Under the pieces are notes generated by a model. That model did not search any database and was not told the origin of the DNA. It worked only from the letters and a program-made list of their open reading frames with translations. The translations under genes were made by a program, and so were the position numbers. Positions 1 through 12,500 of a DNA stretch of 64,000 nt are shown piece after piece (the first letter of the stretch is position 1; every line of letters begins with the position of its first letter). Source of the stretch: Rhynchonema sp. JSB1_4 (lineage: Eukaryota > Nematoda > Chromadorea > Monhysterida > Xyalidae); contig JASAMV010007717.1 in the NCBI GenBank assembly GCA_030248065.1, forward strand, positions 32,922 to 96,921. The letters are read 5' to 3'.

Positions 1-3000
1 TCCTCAACCGTGAACTGTTTTCGTCTCTTCTTTATCCTGATGTCGACTCTCTTCATTTCGTGATAGACCGTGCCGCAACGATTCTCACACGATAAACATT
101 GTTGTGTTGCCTTGTCGAATGCCTTGCATTTCTTCTTTGGTTCAGTTGGCGTTATCGTGCACGGGAAATGGCATGTTCTGAAAATGTGCGTGAAATGTTG
201 TTATCGTGTCATTTTTTGTTATATTCTGGCTTTTTGTGTCATGTCCTACATACCTAAATGCGCACGGTTTAGCATTAGTGCGTGCGATACCAATTTGCAA
301 CGGCAAGGGCGTTGAACTGAGAGACAATGTGCGTGCAGCAACATTTGCAAGTTCAAACTCTGACTTCATCGGCCTGAAGTCTAAGGCCTAGTCGGTATGA
401 GGCCTTGATAAAATGGGGGCAAACATATCTGATCTACTTCAGTCGAACGAGCAGCTCTTATGGCTCAATTCAGCATTACGACAAAAATCGGAAATCAGCT
501 GAATAAATTTATTCGACAATAAAGAAAAATAAAAATAATGAAACATCACCACCCCAACAAACTAACTCTTCACATCGTTTGCACCACATCACAAAATGTT
601 TGCCGGTGTCGCTTGGCACGTGCTCTACGTCATACGCATCGATATCGATCTTGAAGTCCTTGCTTTTGCTGATGTCCCTTTGTAGATCAGGCAACTGCGC
701 CTTCAATTGCTCCAATTCATCGGATCGTTGGAAAAATTTCCGAATTTCCCACAACAGTTCGGTCAATTGAGCGTGCTCCTCGTTTCGGGCCGTGAGCACG
801 TCGGCCGAAAGCTGTAGTTGGGCGGCTGGTGCATCCTGCAGACTCGCGAACAGGCTGCAAAGATGTGGAGAATTTTGACGCGTCAACATTTAATTTGAAG
901 TCTGATGTTTTATTGCTCCGAACATCAAAAAATTGTAATTTTTTCGATTTCGATTTGCATTCAGCGATGGTGCGCCAAGTGGTGTCAATCAATGGTTTCT
1001 GATTGTCTTTAACTGGAAACATCGCCACTGAAATACAAACACGGAAACACGAACGCACCGCTGAAACTGTTCGCTGTTGTTCTGCCAGATTCGTTTCACT
1101 TCGTCGGCATTTTCAACGGTCACATCTGTGTACAACATCGAATTGTTGAACGCGTATGTCTCATGACGATCGTATGGCACACCGGCTGCAAAATGGAAAA
1201 AGAAAGAATGACATCAAAAATGATCTTCATATTTGTGTATGTACACCAGGGTTGGATTAAAAAAAAGTTAAAAATGTTTTGTTAAAAAAAATTTTTTTTA
1301 AAAAAAGTTGGCCACTTTTTTTATTTTAAAATTTTAAAAAGTAAGTCCACTTTTTTTATTATTTTTCCCCTTTTTTTGTTATTTTCTCACTTTTTTATGG
1401 TAAAAATGTATGTTTTCATGCGTTTTATTGCTCATCATTTTCAAAAAAATCGCTTGCGGCGCTTACATTTCAGTTTAAAATGGCGCTGTAATGGACTCAT
1501 ACAGTTCCCAGACATCCCAACAATCGCTGCACGTAATCGCTGCAATTTTAAAAAAAAATTTAAAAAAAGTTCGATAATAAAAAATTTTTTAATCCAACCC
1601 TGATGTACACTGACAAAGCTGGCGATTCGGTACCGAAAGGATACGCGTACTACACCAGTTGTGCACACGGTTGTGCACCGTGTTTTGGTATCCGTTTTGA
1701 CCAGCTCTCGAGGGATTCTGGTTTTGCAGTTCTGTTGCTGACGGTGATAAGTCCTTCGGACCTCAGGGTGACTTAGGAGAAATCGCTGAGCACAAAATTG
1801 TCAGTCATTTGGATTACTGTATGCTGTGATCCCTCCTTTGTAGCAAACATATGCTGATGGGGCTCAGAAATAAAAAACAGCTCCCGCCGCCGAGTGGTGC
1901 ACCAGCTCATCATCAGTGCGAATGCACCAGAAAGCCACGTGACCCACCATAGAGCCACTTGGTTGCGCACAACACATTGGAAATGTGCATGTGCACGATG
2001 ATGATACCACATGGCTAAACCCGGTGTGCTCCTCATGCACACACTGAGTGTTAAGGAAAAGCACTTTTTGGCGGTCCATGCTATCCGATTTACTGTATTT
2101 CTTCGATTTTTCCTGACAGATCATCAACACTGCCAGCGCCTATGAAATTCCATTCATGAACCAACCCCAGAGTTTGTTGCCAGGATCGATTGCATGAAAA
2201 TCTGAGCCAAACAAAACGCACCCAGATCCAGCGCCGACGTGAGCCGTTTTGTGGCCGACGTGGTTGAATCCGAGAACGTGGCGATAATCTTCATTTTGCC
2301 GATATTTTTGCCGAAAATATCACAAATCAGGTTCGTCACATAATCATGGTATTTGTTGAGTCGCAACTGCGATGCCGGAACGACCAGTGCGACGGCGTGC
2401 ATCTGAAAGCATATCAAGCAATATTTTGATTCAAAAATTCTTGTGCGCTCAGTGTGAAATGTCGTTTTAAATACAAAATCGTTTTAGAAAGAGCTAAAAC
2501 AGCTGACAGCAACCCTTTTTCGTGCCTGCAACAGGCAGGCGGGTTTAGAAAAAACCATAAGCAAAACAAAAATTGCTAAAAAAGGCTGATGACTGGTGAC
2601 TTGTTTGAAAAAAACGTTTTGTTTTTCGAAAAAGAAAACATTCTCACTGAAAATATAAATCACCGCAGGTTTAGTCACTATAGTGTCAATCTAAATGTCA
2701 GATTACCAAGTGTGATGCAAAGAATTGCACAAGATCTTCATGAAACATTTCATTCTGACCTGCTCTACGCCCAATTTGCCGGATCTGAACGCTTCGCGCA
2801 TTCGTTTCACCGTCTCAGCATCATTCCCCTCGCCCCCGGTATCCCCCAATCCGGGACAGTCGATGAATGAAACATCAAAGTCATATTTCCTGTCGGATTC
2901 CGGCACGCGGATGGTGTAGGATGTCAGCCATTCCGTCTGACTCACCGCTTGCGATTTGTTGCCTGAATGTGAACGGAAACAGTTGCTAAATGAATGATGT

Positions 3001-5764
3001 TTCATTTTTGGGGGTTGATAAGCACAAAACACACTTGCTGTGATTCAACCGGAACGACTACAGTAATGAATTTGATCAGCATAATTAGTCAAAGTCGAAG
3101 TCGTTATAGAAAGCAATGTGTCGCAAACACACGACGAAGGTACGTGTAGACCGTCCGTTACAGGGGCGCCAAAAGTTCAAATTCAAAACCAGCCAAGCAC
3201 CTTCATCCTTGTGTGTGACAACAGCCAATCGTATTCTATCATCGTATTCAACACCGAACAAATAGTGCACAGCGGCGTTGACCAGTGTGGTCTTTCCCGA
3301 CCCTGTCATGCCCATCAATAAAACGGTACGTCGCGGCGCCGGTCGATGCAGTGGTTTGCGTGACACTCGTCCTCCGCGCTCCTCCGCCATGCGTTGACCG
3401 TTGAACGTGCCCGGTTTGCGGACGGTAACTTGACGAATCTTGTGCGCGTAGTCGCAGGCCTGTTATTGGGGGATATTTTGAGTTTCAAAACATCAGATTA
3501 CGAGAATTCAGAATATCTAGTGCCGCGCGCGTGTGGTGTAACTCACGTGCATTTATGATACTCAAATCAGCACAAACTATGTATTATTATAAGTCGAACA
3601 CGAACTGCATACTTTCTCATGTAGATCCAATTTGACGATTTTGATCTTAATGTTCTCTGTAATTAGATTTTCATTCGATCGCCATTTCGGTCGATCTTGC
3701 AACGCAGCCCTGTTGTTGTTGTTGTTTGTGACCTTGTGCCCTCTTCGCTGTCGGCGTTCCGCTGCTACACTCACTGGCGGTTGGGTGATCTCCATGCTGT
3801 CGTAGCTGCATAAATTGAAATGTGTGAAAAATATTGTTCTTCGTGAAACAGAACTTCACATTTTTCTGATAGTTAACTTGTTGGGGGTAATATGGCGGAA
3901 ACTAAATGACTTTGCTTGCCAGTTACGGGTTACGGGATCAGTAGCATGGGAAATCTGGTTGACGTTTCATGATAAAAATGTGTTCGGTCTGTCTCATATT
4001 ATTGTTTTTGAAGACGACACAATGACGACTTTCTTGTGCAATCGCAGCGTGCGTTAAAATGGATCGAAACGGATCATTCGAACAACAAAAGCTCAACGTT
4101 ACTGAAGAACCAGCAGAGTGCAAGGAGCTTTGTGAGGTCAAGAGCGCAAACACAGTCAAAGCACAACTACCGGCGGTGAAGTTTTGAACGAAAAAAAATC
4201 AAAATTATACCCGCTGCTATTCGTGTCATCCAAACTCATCACGTCCTGCCCATCATTATATCCCATCGGATTGTTGGCTTCCAATCTGTGATTTGTGATC
4301 CGTTTTCCGCCGCTGGGCTTGTAGCCGAACGCTCGCTCTCTCGTCGATGGGGGCATTTTGCCTGAAATTATTGCGTTTGGAATATTAGTGCGGTGAGCAT
4401 GAGAATTGCTCATTTAATTCCTCAATTCAGAGACAAAGTATGGTGGGTTTGGAGTTTCACCTAACGCTTTCCATTTTCTTATTACGAACGAGCACAAACA
4501 AATCTTCGCAAGGTTTTGCTTGACTCTCGTCTTTTTATAATTGTTTCGGCAAAGTTTCCGGCAGTGTTGTGTTCTGTAAGTTGCAGAGATAATAGAGTTT
4601 TACAATGCTTTCGGTTTCGCTCGAGCCTTCAGCTCTGAGTTAACGTAATTCACGCGCAACGCACATGCGCACATAACATAAGACTAGTCACATGCGATGG
4701 AGTGCGTGTGTATGTGTGTTTATCGATTAAAAACTTGATCGCTTCCAACCACATTCTGTTTCACCAACCGATCAATAATATAAAACATCGATAGGAGAAC
4801 GCTGCGTTTGGCTGGTCCGGAGACTTTGGGTTCTCATAATACTGTTTAAAATTGAAGCCCCATCGTCGTAACTTGACCGCCACTTCTTTTATTCTGTTCT
4901 TTTTATGTTTTTTTATGAAATCGGCAACATAACCCTTTGACAATTCCTTGACGATCTATGTAAGTTGCCCACAATCAAATAAGCCATGAATTCCGTCCAC
5001 ACAAAGTCAAACTTGCGCCCCTCTATCTATACCAACTTTACCATTTTTCCACGCCACATGTATACATCCGCAATGGCTCGGGTCTATCTGATGTTTCAGG
5101 TCCTGATGTCTTTTCAGTGCGAGTGTGCGTTGCACTTGGTCCCGCACCTGGCGTTCGTCTTCCGTCAGCGTCATCTCCCCGCCGACAATTACGCGCAGCC
5201 ATTTGCCTGAATTGTAAAGGCGGATGGGCATTGTTTTAATGTGGTTTTGTGAAACATCAGGTTCTCGGAGTCATCTGTGTGCTTTCGCACGAGACGATGA
5301 CCTGGTGCACCGCATACGTTCGTGAAATAAAGCCGATCGAAAATTGGGAACCAAAAACCACGTAGCTGTATCGCTCATATTTGATTAGAGTTGATGCTAC
5401 TTGAAGTGCGTTGGTATGCCAATATCAGACCCAACAAAGTATAAATTGTGAATTATCAACCACCTTAACCTTTCATTCTGATCATGTGCTCCGTGATTCG
5501 TGTCCGCAACTTTTTCACTGCGACCTCCGGTCTGAGATACTGTAGATTCAGATCCCTAACCTCCTGCCCGGTATTCAGCTTATCGTAAACGGCCTCTTCG
5601 AGGTTCGCAATATCCGTTTCAACCCCGGCAAAAGTGGCGGCCCTGAGTCGACCAACCAACGCCCTTAATTCGGCGTCATACGGTCCCAGCGGTTGGGGAC
5701 TCAACGACATGGGGGTCATTGCTGACGATGCTTGCAGACTTGGATGCGTGGAGTGCGTGTACAT
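1..5764 (-). CDS. P-loop GTPase-like protein with Cys-rich C-terminus, 3' end beyond window
   Basis: Twelve exons on the minus strand join in consistent phase: 5764-5470, 5206-5037, 4955-4769, 4361-4211, 3805-3613, 3459-3201, 2962-2760, 2402-2222, 1185-1051, 1027-880, 854-567 and 177-1. All but one or two have normal GT..AG ends. The ATG at 5764 is the first in an open exon. The G domain has a P-loop GMTGSGKT in exon 6, a Walker-B/G3 motif DCPGLGDT in exon 7 and TFSD in exon 8 where most GTPases have NKxD. The last two exons give a Cys-rich tail: WCKRCEE, then TCHFPC and CLSCENRC. This order (G domain, helical stretch, paired-Cys tail) matches a poorly characterised metazoan P-loop NTPase family often annotated only as G-domain protein. 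Nucleotide binding and hydrolysis are inferred; the cellular role is unknown. Exons 1-5 (about 330 residues) have no family I recognise. The donors at 1050 (GTGTTT) and 879 (GTCAAA) are weak and chosen by frame, so the 1027-880 exon is the least certain. Confidence 0.72.
1247..1602. mobile_element. hAT-like non-autonomous element, 356 bp
   Basis: The ends read CAGGGTTGGATTAAAAAAAA and its inverse. A perfect 8-bp duplication ATGTACAC flanks both sides (1239-1246 and 1603-1610). The interior shares the stretch around GGACTCATACAGTTCCCAGA with the longer copy at 57.6 kb, so this is an internal deletion derivative. It sits in an intron of the GTPase-like gene. Confidence 0.85.
1895..1930. repeat. 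Dyad repeat GGTGCACCAG..CAGTGCGAATGCACC
   Basis: This is one of about 16 copies of a 35-bp element, here with TGCACC words at both ends. It is followed by CACGTGACCCACC, also present in inverse beside the 27.8 kb copy. Confidence 0.55.
2760..2962 (-). CDS. Exon carrying G3 motif of the GTPase-like gene
   Basis: The exon encodes YTIRVPESDRKYDFDVSFID and then CPGLGDTGGEGNDAETV. The DxxG motif is DCPGLGD, as in AIG1/septin-like GTPases. The GAT GTT TCA that encodes DVS forms a TGATGTTTCA copy on the minus strand. In this protein context that copy may be coding coincidence. Confidence 0.8.
3201..3459 (-). CDS. Exon carrying the P-loop of the GTPase-like gene
   Basis: This exon opens in phase 0 after an AACAG acceptor and ends in phase 1 at a GTGCTT donor. 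It encodes a basic, Arg-rich lead and then the strand-loop-helix RTVLLMGMTGSGKTTLVNAA, a textbook nucleotide-binding P-loop, followed by HYLFGVEYDDRIRL. The aromatic FGVEYDD stretch after the P-loop is typical of the same metazoan family and differs from septins, dynamins and Ras proteins. Confidence 0.85.
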
Positions 5765-7169
5765 TTTTACTTGTGTGTTGTTTTAGGACTAAAATTGGCA
5801 CGCACATGGGCAAATTTTTGGAATTTGGTTTCAGCTGATTGACTTTTGATACCTAGTCGCTTTGGCTGAAGACTCGGAATATGTAGGTACATATAGCAGG
5901 TCACTGTGGGCGGACTCGACCCAGTCACACGGTAGATGTACAGTCTCGTCTCCTTATAGTGAAGTGATTGGGACACGGCATTTTCGCTAACACGACAGGG
6001 AGCTTTTATAAATTGGAAGCCAAACTGTTGGTCACTATGTGGAGCGGCGTTTCATTCTGCAAAGGTTCACTATAAAGAAGACACACTGTATGCAGGTAAA
6101 TATATGTACCTCAATCGTCTTCAGCTTCACTCATGAATTTTTCACGCTCGATCTGTCTTGAGACAAAGACCCATCGTTTGGCGCCGCGTTCGCTCCATTT
6201 TTTCGGTTGCCTGGCAACTTTTAAACTGGGCCACCTCCAAATGTGTGTGTGAGTGGTTTCGCACAAAATAGACATTCACTTTGACTGAGCGAACATGTTC
6301 TCTTTTTCTACCCGGACAAGAAGAAACAAAGGGTTCTCACAGGTGAAACACACAATGGTCGTTTTTATCATACGAATTATAAGCAAACCAGCGCATTCTA
6401 CAAAAACTTTAGCACCGTATCAGCCGTTCTCAAAAAAATACAGTAACTCTGATCATTCGAATTCGAAATCCATTCCAAATAAGCTGCTGGGTCTGCATGT
6501 CCAAAAAGGACAACAATGTAACAACCGTGAAATAAAGAAAAAAGCACTGAAAGTGTGTACATATTCACAAACAAGGCATTCGAGAAAGATTACTTGAGAA
6601 AGAAAAACTGGATTATTGTTTTTAGCTTGAGAAAAATCACAGCTTACGCCGCTCATACATTCCGCAAAACAGTAATAAGAGCACAGAAAAATCAGCTTTC
6701 ATAAATTTCTGTACAATATGGCGACTCATATTACAGCGGTCAATTCAAGTGGTCAAATCACTTCGTCATCTCACAAACTCCTCCGAATGCCATGTGTTAT
6801 AATTTTCTCGCGCTGGCTTGGGGCTGCTGTGAGTTAACGAAGTGATTTGACTTAAGTTCACCACTGTATTGGCCAATATGGCAATTCAGAAACAATAATG
6901 CAGAATGGAGGAACCCAGGACAAAACGGTGCGGAAGAAACGATGAAAAATATTCGAGTAAATTTTGAAGCAGCAGGTATATTAGTTGGGAAACGCAATCT
7001 TTAAAAATAATGTCCGATATAAAACATGGCAAAATCACAGAATCAGTTTTTCGCATCGATATAATTTAAATATAAAAGTTTTTCAAAAAAATATGCCGCA
7101 CAATGTAAAATTTAAATCCCATACAAATAAAAAAACGGGAAGCAGAATCTGTGTTATATGAGGATCATC
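5765..7169. other. Intergenic spacer between KANK 3' end and GTPase-like 5' end
   Basis: The two minus-strand genes are head to tail, 1.4 kb apart. The spacer holds an A/T-rich stretch, no open frame I can support and one mariner-like MITE (6734-6866). The spacing is too long to argue for a nematode operon, and I saw no trans-splice or poly(A) signal that would decide it. Confidence 0.5.
6734..6866. mobile_element. Mariner-like MITE with CAG(C/T)GGT ends and TA target duplication
   Basis: The left end reads CAGCGGTCAATTCAAGTGG. The right end is its imperfect inverse, finishing CACCACTG. Both are flanked by TA. Inside, CAAATCACTTCGT is repeated inverted as ACGAAGTGATTTG. A related damaged copy lies near 14083-14157. 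There is no coding capacity. Confidence 0.6.
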
Positions 7170-9502
7170 TCAAGACGTGTTGGGTGATGTTTCACTGGTG
7201 GTATTAGTATCCGAGGGTTGAGAGTCCGGTGTTTCAACAGATGATGCACTGGTCTTATCAGTAACGGTACCCATTGTCTTGCCGTGATTCAAATGAGCGT
7301 AAATGAGCATGCCAATGTGTCGGTGTTGATTCTCAACGGCTATGGATAATGCTGTGCTCCCGTCCTGAAATTGCAAGGTCATTTTGTACCAGAGGTTTCC
7401 ATCCACAGCCATCCCCGAACTGTGTCCCATGGGACTTCGTTTGGGATGCACATTTTTGTGAGCCGAAACGCATTTGACACCAATGATGAGCAAAGCTTAA
7501 ACCTGCCAGAGTTAAGGCTGATTTATACTTTGTCTCGTTGCGATACACGCAACAATTTCTGACGTGCTGATTGACTGTTGGTCGCACATGAGCCAATCAA
7601 CGCGCGAGAAAATGTTGCGTGTATCGCAACGAGACAAAGTATAAAGTGGCCTTAATACTACCTGACCTTGCCGTGTCAGCTTTTTCATCAAATATGCACG
7701 AAAAACTCGGATAGAATAAGCCATTTGTGTCCCAAGCTTGAGCCTGACTAAGCCTAACCTGAGCCACAGCTTAGACCCACACGACGAAGGTTAAAGCCCA
7801 GGCCGAAGCCTGAACCTGCGCGTGAACGTGAGGCTTAAGCCTAAGCCACAACAATTTTGGCCTAAGTGTGAAACCTGAATTTAGGCCTAAAGCCCATTCA
7901 TACTCACATAATCAGCCAATGCGGCATCGATATCCTGTTGTTGCAACAGCCACTTGATAATGTCCAAATGTCCGTGTTCTGCAGCGCACATCAACGCCGT
8001 CGACCCGTCTTCGTCTTGCACATTCAGGCCCGCCCCGGCCGAGACAAGGAGCTGGACGGTTTCCAGCTTACCGTACGACACAGCCAACATCAGAGCCGTT
8101 TGGCCGTGCTGAAGTAGTTGGGAGAAAAATTGCAGTGGATACAGTCGACCCTCTTTATTGTGAACCCCATTTTGATCACCCGTCTTACATACCGTCCTTA
8201 CCAATTACTACACAGTGAATATTCGTTATGGTGACCGAAAATTGCACAATCCGATTATATTGCATGTATGTCACAGCAGAGTGTGGACTGTGTTTAGACC
8301 ACGATTTATACACACTGCAGAGTTTTCCTAAGGGCGGCCTTAGGTTAAATCCGGAAACCGGAATCCGGAAATATTTCCCGAAAACGCATTATTTTTGCAT
8401 GTTAGTTTTTGCGTTTTCCGGAAATATTTCCGGAGTCCGGAAATGTTTTGTATTTTTGCATGCAAATTATTTCCGGTTTCCGGATTCCGGATTTAACCTA
8501 AGTTGGCCCTAAAGTCATATTGCAAAAACTCATTCATATTTAACAAAATGACAGCACAAATACAGCTGTGGCCGGGCGATTGGACAAAGCAGGTTTGACC
8601 AAGACTACTTTGAGCAAGTGAAAAAGAGGAGGGCCAAAAGAGCAGAGCACTTATTTTGTTCCAATGGCTTAGGTTTAGACTGATTTTGGTATCAGGCTTA
8701 GGCTTAGACAGGTTTACACTTGAGATTAGTTTTGTGTTCGGGCTTAGGCTTAGGCCTTTTCGTCTTTAGATTCTGCTCTTTTGGACTCTGCTCTTTTTCA
8801 CTTGCTCAAACTGGCCTTGCTCCAATTGCCCGTCCGCCAACAAAGCTCGTCCACGTCCAACCTGTGACGCTTTGATGTTGACATCACCCATGTGGAACAA
8901 CCTCTGCACCACCATCTTCTGCGTGTCGTTCTCCAGGGGACACAAAGCGCCGAGCATAACGGGCGTGTAGCCAGCCTTGTTGGGGGTGTTGAGGTGACAG
9001 ACCTTACTGTCAAGCAAGAGAGACACGATGTCGAAGTTACCGTGCGACACCGCGTAGTGAAGGGCGGTGTTCAGCTGCAAAGGTGAAACATTTTTATTGT
9101 AAGGTCGCTGACCTTTCCTAAAATACAGACCATCCGGGGGATTGAGTCCAAGGACAGTGATTTAGTGATGATTCAAATGCATATTTCGAGTGATTTCAGC
9201 CAACGTGTGGAAAATCATAGACGAAAAACAAATTATTCATCATAGAGCATGCCACAAGAAACATCAACGCGACGTTGCATATATCTTATCGAATGCCACT
9301 CCGCCACATTCTTTCGAAGAGTGAAAGAATAAAGCTGTCTTTCAAAACGTACATTTTGGTCGGTCATGTTCACAACTTTTCTGAGCAATTTCGGCGAGTA
9401 TCCTTCCAGTGCGTCCATAAATGCTTCGACGTAATGCGCACTGGATGAGCGTCTGGCGGCCGCTTTCAGCCATTCGTGTTGAAGATATTGGTTGGCCCAC
9501 AG
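7170..9502 (-). CDS. KANK C-terminal ankyrin-repeat block (four exons)
   Basis: Exons 9502-9353, 9074-8862, 8108-7908 and 7364-7170 are all in phase 0. The first is the capping helix region (LQHEWLKAAAR, LEGYSPKLLRKVVN). The next three give about five ankyrin repeats with TALHYA, YTPVMLGA, TALMLAV, STALMCAAEHGHLDII and STALSIAVE. These correspond one for one to the vertebrate KANK repeats. The tail after YAHLNHGK is a short Ser/Thr-rich end with TGA at 7170-7172. Domain identity is very secure. Confidence 0.92.
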
Positions 9503-12500
9503 CTGAAGAGGGCGCAGGGTGATGTTTCAACGCGGCATCATGTGGACAACAGTGTCATCTGGCACTGACGATGACCTGGTGCACCGCCCGTCTGTGATCA
9601 ATCACAGGTTGTTGAAACAATCGACAAATAAACAAACCAAAAATAATCTTATCAGCAAACAGCTTCACATGATCAGCCGCCCATGCCATTTCTTGTGCGC
9701 GTTTCAGTACTGAGGATCACCTAATGCACCCAGCGTCTGTTTCAACAAGAAAAACCCCAAAATTCCGACTCTGACGAGCGCCACACGCACCACTTTATCC
9801 TTCGGCACCTCCTGTTTCGCATCGACTCTGTCCAACACCTCACAGGCTTCCTTCAAAGGCACAGTCATTTCGAATGCACCCGTGCTACTCGACTGGGCCA
9901 ACGTGGCGGACTCGGCCATTTGTTTGGCTGATGTTTCACACGTACTACTTATTAGCCCATCGGCCGTGTATGTGCCTTCTTCAATGCTGTGGTCGTCACT
10001 GTCGCTGGAGCTCTCGCTCCCCGATGGCCTGCAAAATATTTTGATTGGGTTTTTTTTAGTTTCTTTTTTCAATTCTGATTTTCAAAATATACAGCATGCC
10101 ACTCATTTGTGAGACTTTGCGCGTGTGTATGTGACAGCGGTAGCGGCTAATTGTTTTGTCGTCAACGAATGACAGCAGCCCTGAATGAGCGCGAGAAACA
10201 AAAAATGTACATGGCATTCCGGCTGAGTTTGGTGACGAAACTTGACACGACTTCTGTTGACGACATGACAATAGGCCGCCTCATCTGTCACCTAATGCCC
10301 TGTCAACATTGCACTGAAACTTAGTTGGTCTATTCCTCCTTGTTTTGATTGAGAATTCAAGTCATGTGAAGAGAAGTGAATGAAAGCAAAAACACACAAG
10401 TGAAATATACAACGGAGAGAAAAGCTAAATCACGGGGGGCGCAGAAGAAGTATCGCTGCTAACAAAATCATTAGGTGTACATACACATGATCAAAAGCTG
10501 TTTCAAGCGTAAGCGTGTTTGAGTATCCCCATGTTTCTAATCACAGGTTCACATGAGTGACCCTGACAAACTAAATGTGATGGCGCTGCTAAATGCTCAA
10601 CGAAACATAACAGCAGCAGCTGCCCATAATGGCATGAGCGTTACAAGCTGCGCTTGATGTCTATTCATGTGTGTCGCATGCCACAAAGCTGTAGACAACT
10701 ATTGACAAGTACACCTACTGCAAAACTGCGCCATCGGCAAAGCGCATGTGCACAGGTTATGTGTAGCCTGTGCGGAATGCGCATGTCTGCTTTACTTGGC
10801 ATACCTGTAATTATTCTAGAGTATTAGTGTAGTGTGTTGAAACACGGCATTAGCCATACGCAGCTCTCAGCTGTGCAGATTTTTCATGAAGAGCTATGTA
10901 CGGTATCGCAAAGCAGTATACTGTACGGAAACCCTATGCTGTGATTGTTGGATTCAAAAACCAGGTATATTTCGTACAGCAGGTGAACTACATAGACACA
11001 TTTTGAAATGAACAATGTTCCGATTGTAAATAGTCATTGCAACAATACCCCTACATACGTACATATATACCGTCACGTTTACGTAAGCATCATGTGCTTG
11101 TCTCATGCATGTCTGATATGTACATAAAGTATGCGTTTTCATGTGCGCTTTGAACACCGGATACTCCAAAACATGGTCTGCAATAAAATACACAGTGTTG
11201 GAATTCGAAACACGCGTGCGTTTTGCCAAAAGTAGCTCAATATTTTTTATGAAAAAAACATCTGGTTATATTTATCTAAATTCAGCAGAAAACCGCGAAA
11301 GCATCAATAAGCTGCAGCCAGTTTTATTCAGGCGCGCGCGCGGGCGTTGTGATAACAGGCAGGGTCCGGGGACCGTTTAGTTGGCTCAGCAGCCATAGCA
11401 TGATAAGCACAGGGAATGTATTTATTGGGTCACCCACTATTTCTAGCAAGTTGACCCATTGAAGTTGGAGATATACCATGTTGACGACATCGACAATATT
11501 GTGGTGCAGGAAGTGAGAATTATTTATGCTTTCGCTGCGATACACAGACACACACGCACGCGCGACACTCATTGCCAGTATTGTTGTGTGTGGGAAATTT
11601 TGATTTCTAGTCCCGCGCGTGAATAGCCTGGTGCGCACTTTTCATTAAAGATTGATTTATCAGCTAATGCATCAAAGCTTCATTAAGTTCTTCTCCGAAA
11701 TGATTACCATGGCTTAGGGTTGCGCTCACTGTTTAGTACACGGCCCTAAATTTCTGAATTTGCAGAGAATGATACGCACGCAGACATGAATTTTGAATTC
11801 GATAGGCCAAAGACAGTGATGAGCCCCGGTTCTCAATATCGTAAACGCTCAATTTAGACTGAAATTCGGATAGAAATGTTTCTGTTTCAAGCTTGCAACG
11901 ACCTACAGCGGTGTCCAAACTAGTTAAAACACCAACACTGCAAATTTGTGGCTGGTGAAACGAAAATTACAATAATTTGCTGGCCTTCAACGAAGCCGAA
12001 CAAAGATATTTGTTTGCATATAATACCTGAAGAAGTAAGGAATCGCTCACTTCTGCATGAGGGAACACCAAAACTTTCAAAAAAAGCACCAAAACAATTT
12101 CAAAGCACCATAAAGCGCAAAATTGCCGCAATTCATTTATGAACGTGCGCATTAGACACGAGATGTACAATTCTGCAATGTGCGCGTGTTAAACGTAAAA
12201 ATCGACGCGCTATTTTCAAGGGAAAATTCATAGTGTAGCATGATATTTAGCAGAATTGGTTTTTTTCAGTTATATAAAACACGCGCAAGTGCCGTATGCT
12301 GAATCAAACTTTTCTGGTTTCAAGGGAAAATGTTACATGCAGACATTGCTATATTTTTTTGAGTTGCCCAGGGATTTTCAATCATTAGAAAGGCAAGATG
12401 ACATATAGTAACCCAAAAGGACACTGCTAAAATTCGAATTCTTCATGCACGCAAAATTTTAGCAGATGGATATAAATAATTTGCAAATACGTGGAAACAT

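Noticed and set aside
7735..8830. Interstitial telomere array
   Set aside because: TTAGGC words are irregular and mixed with other units; no tandem run long enough to call telomeric.
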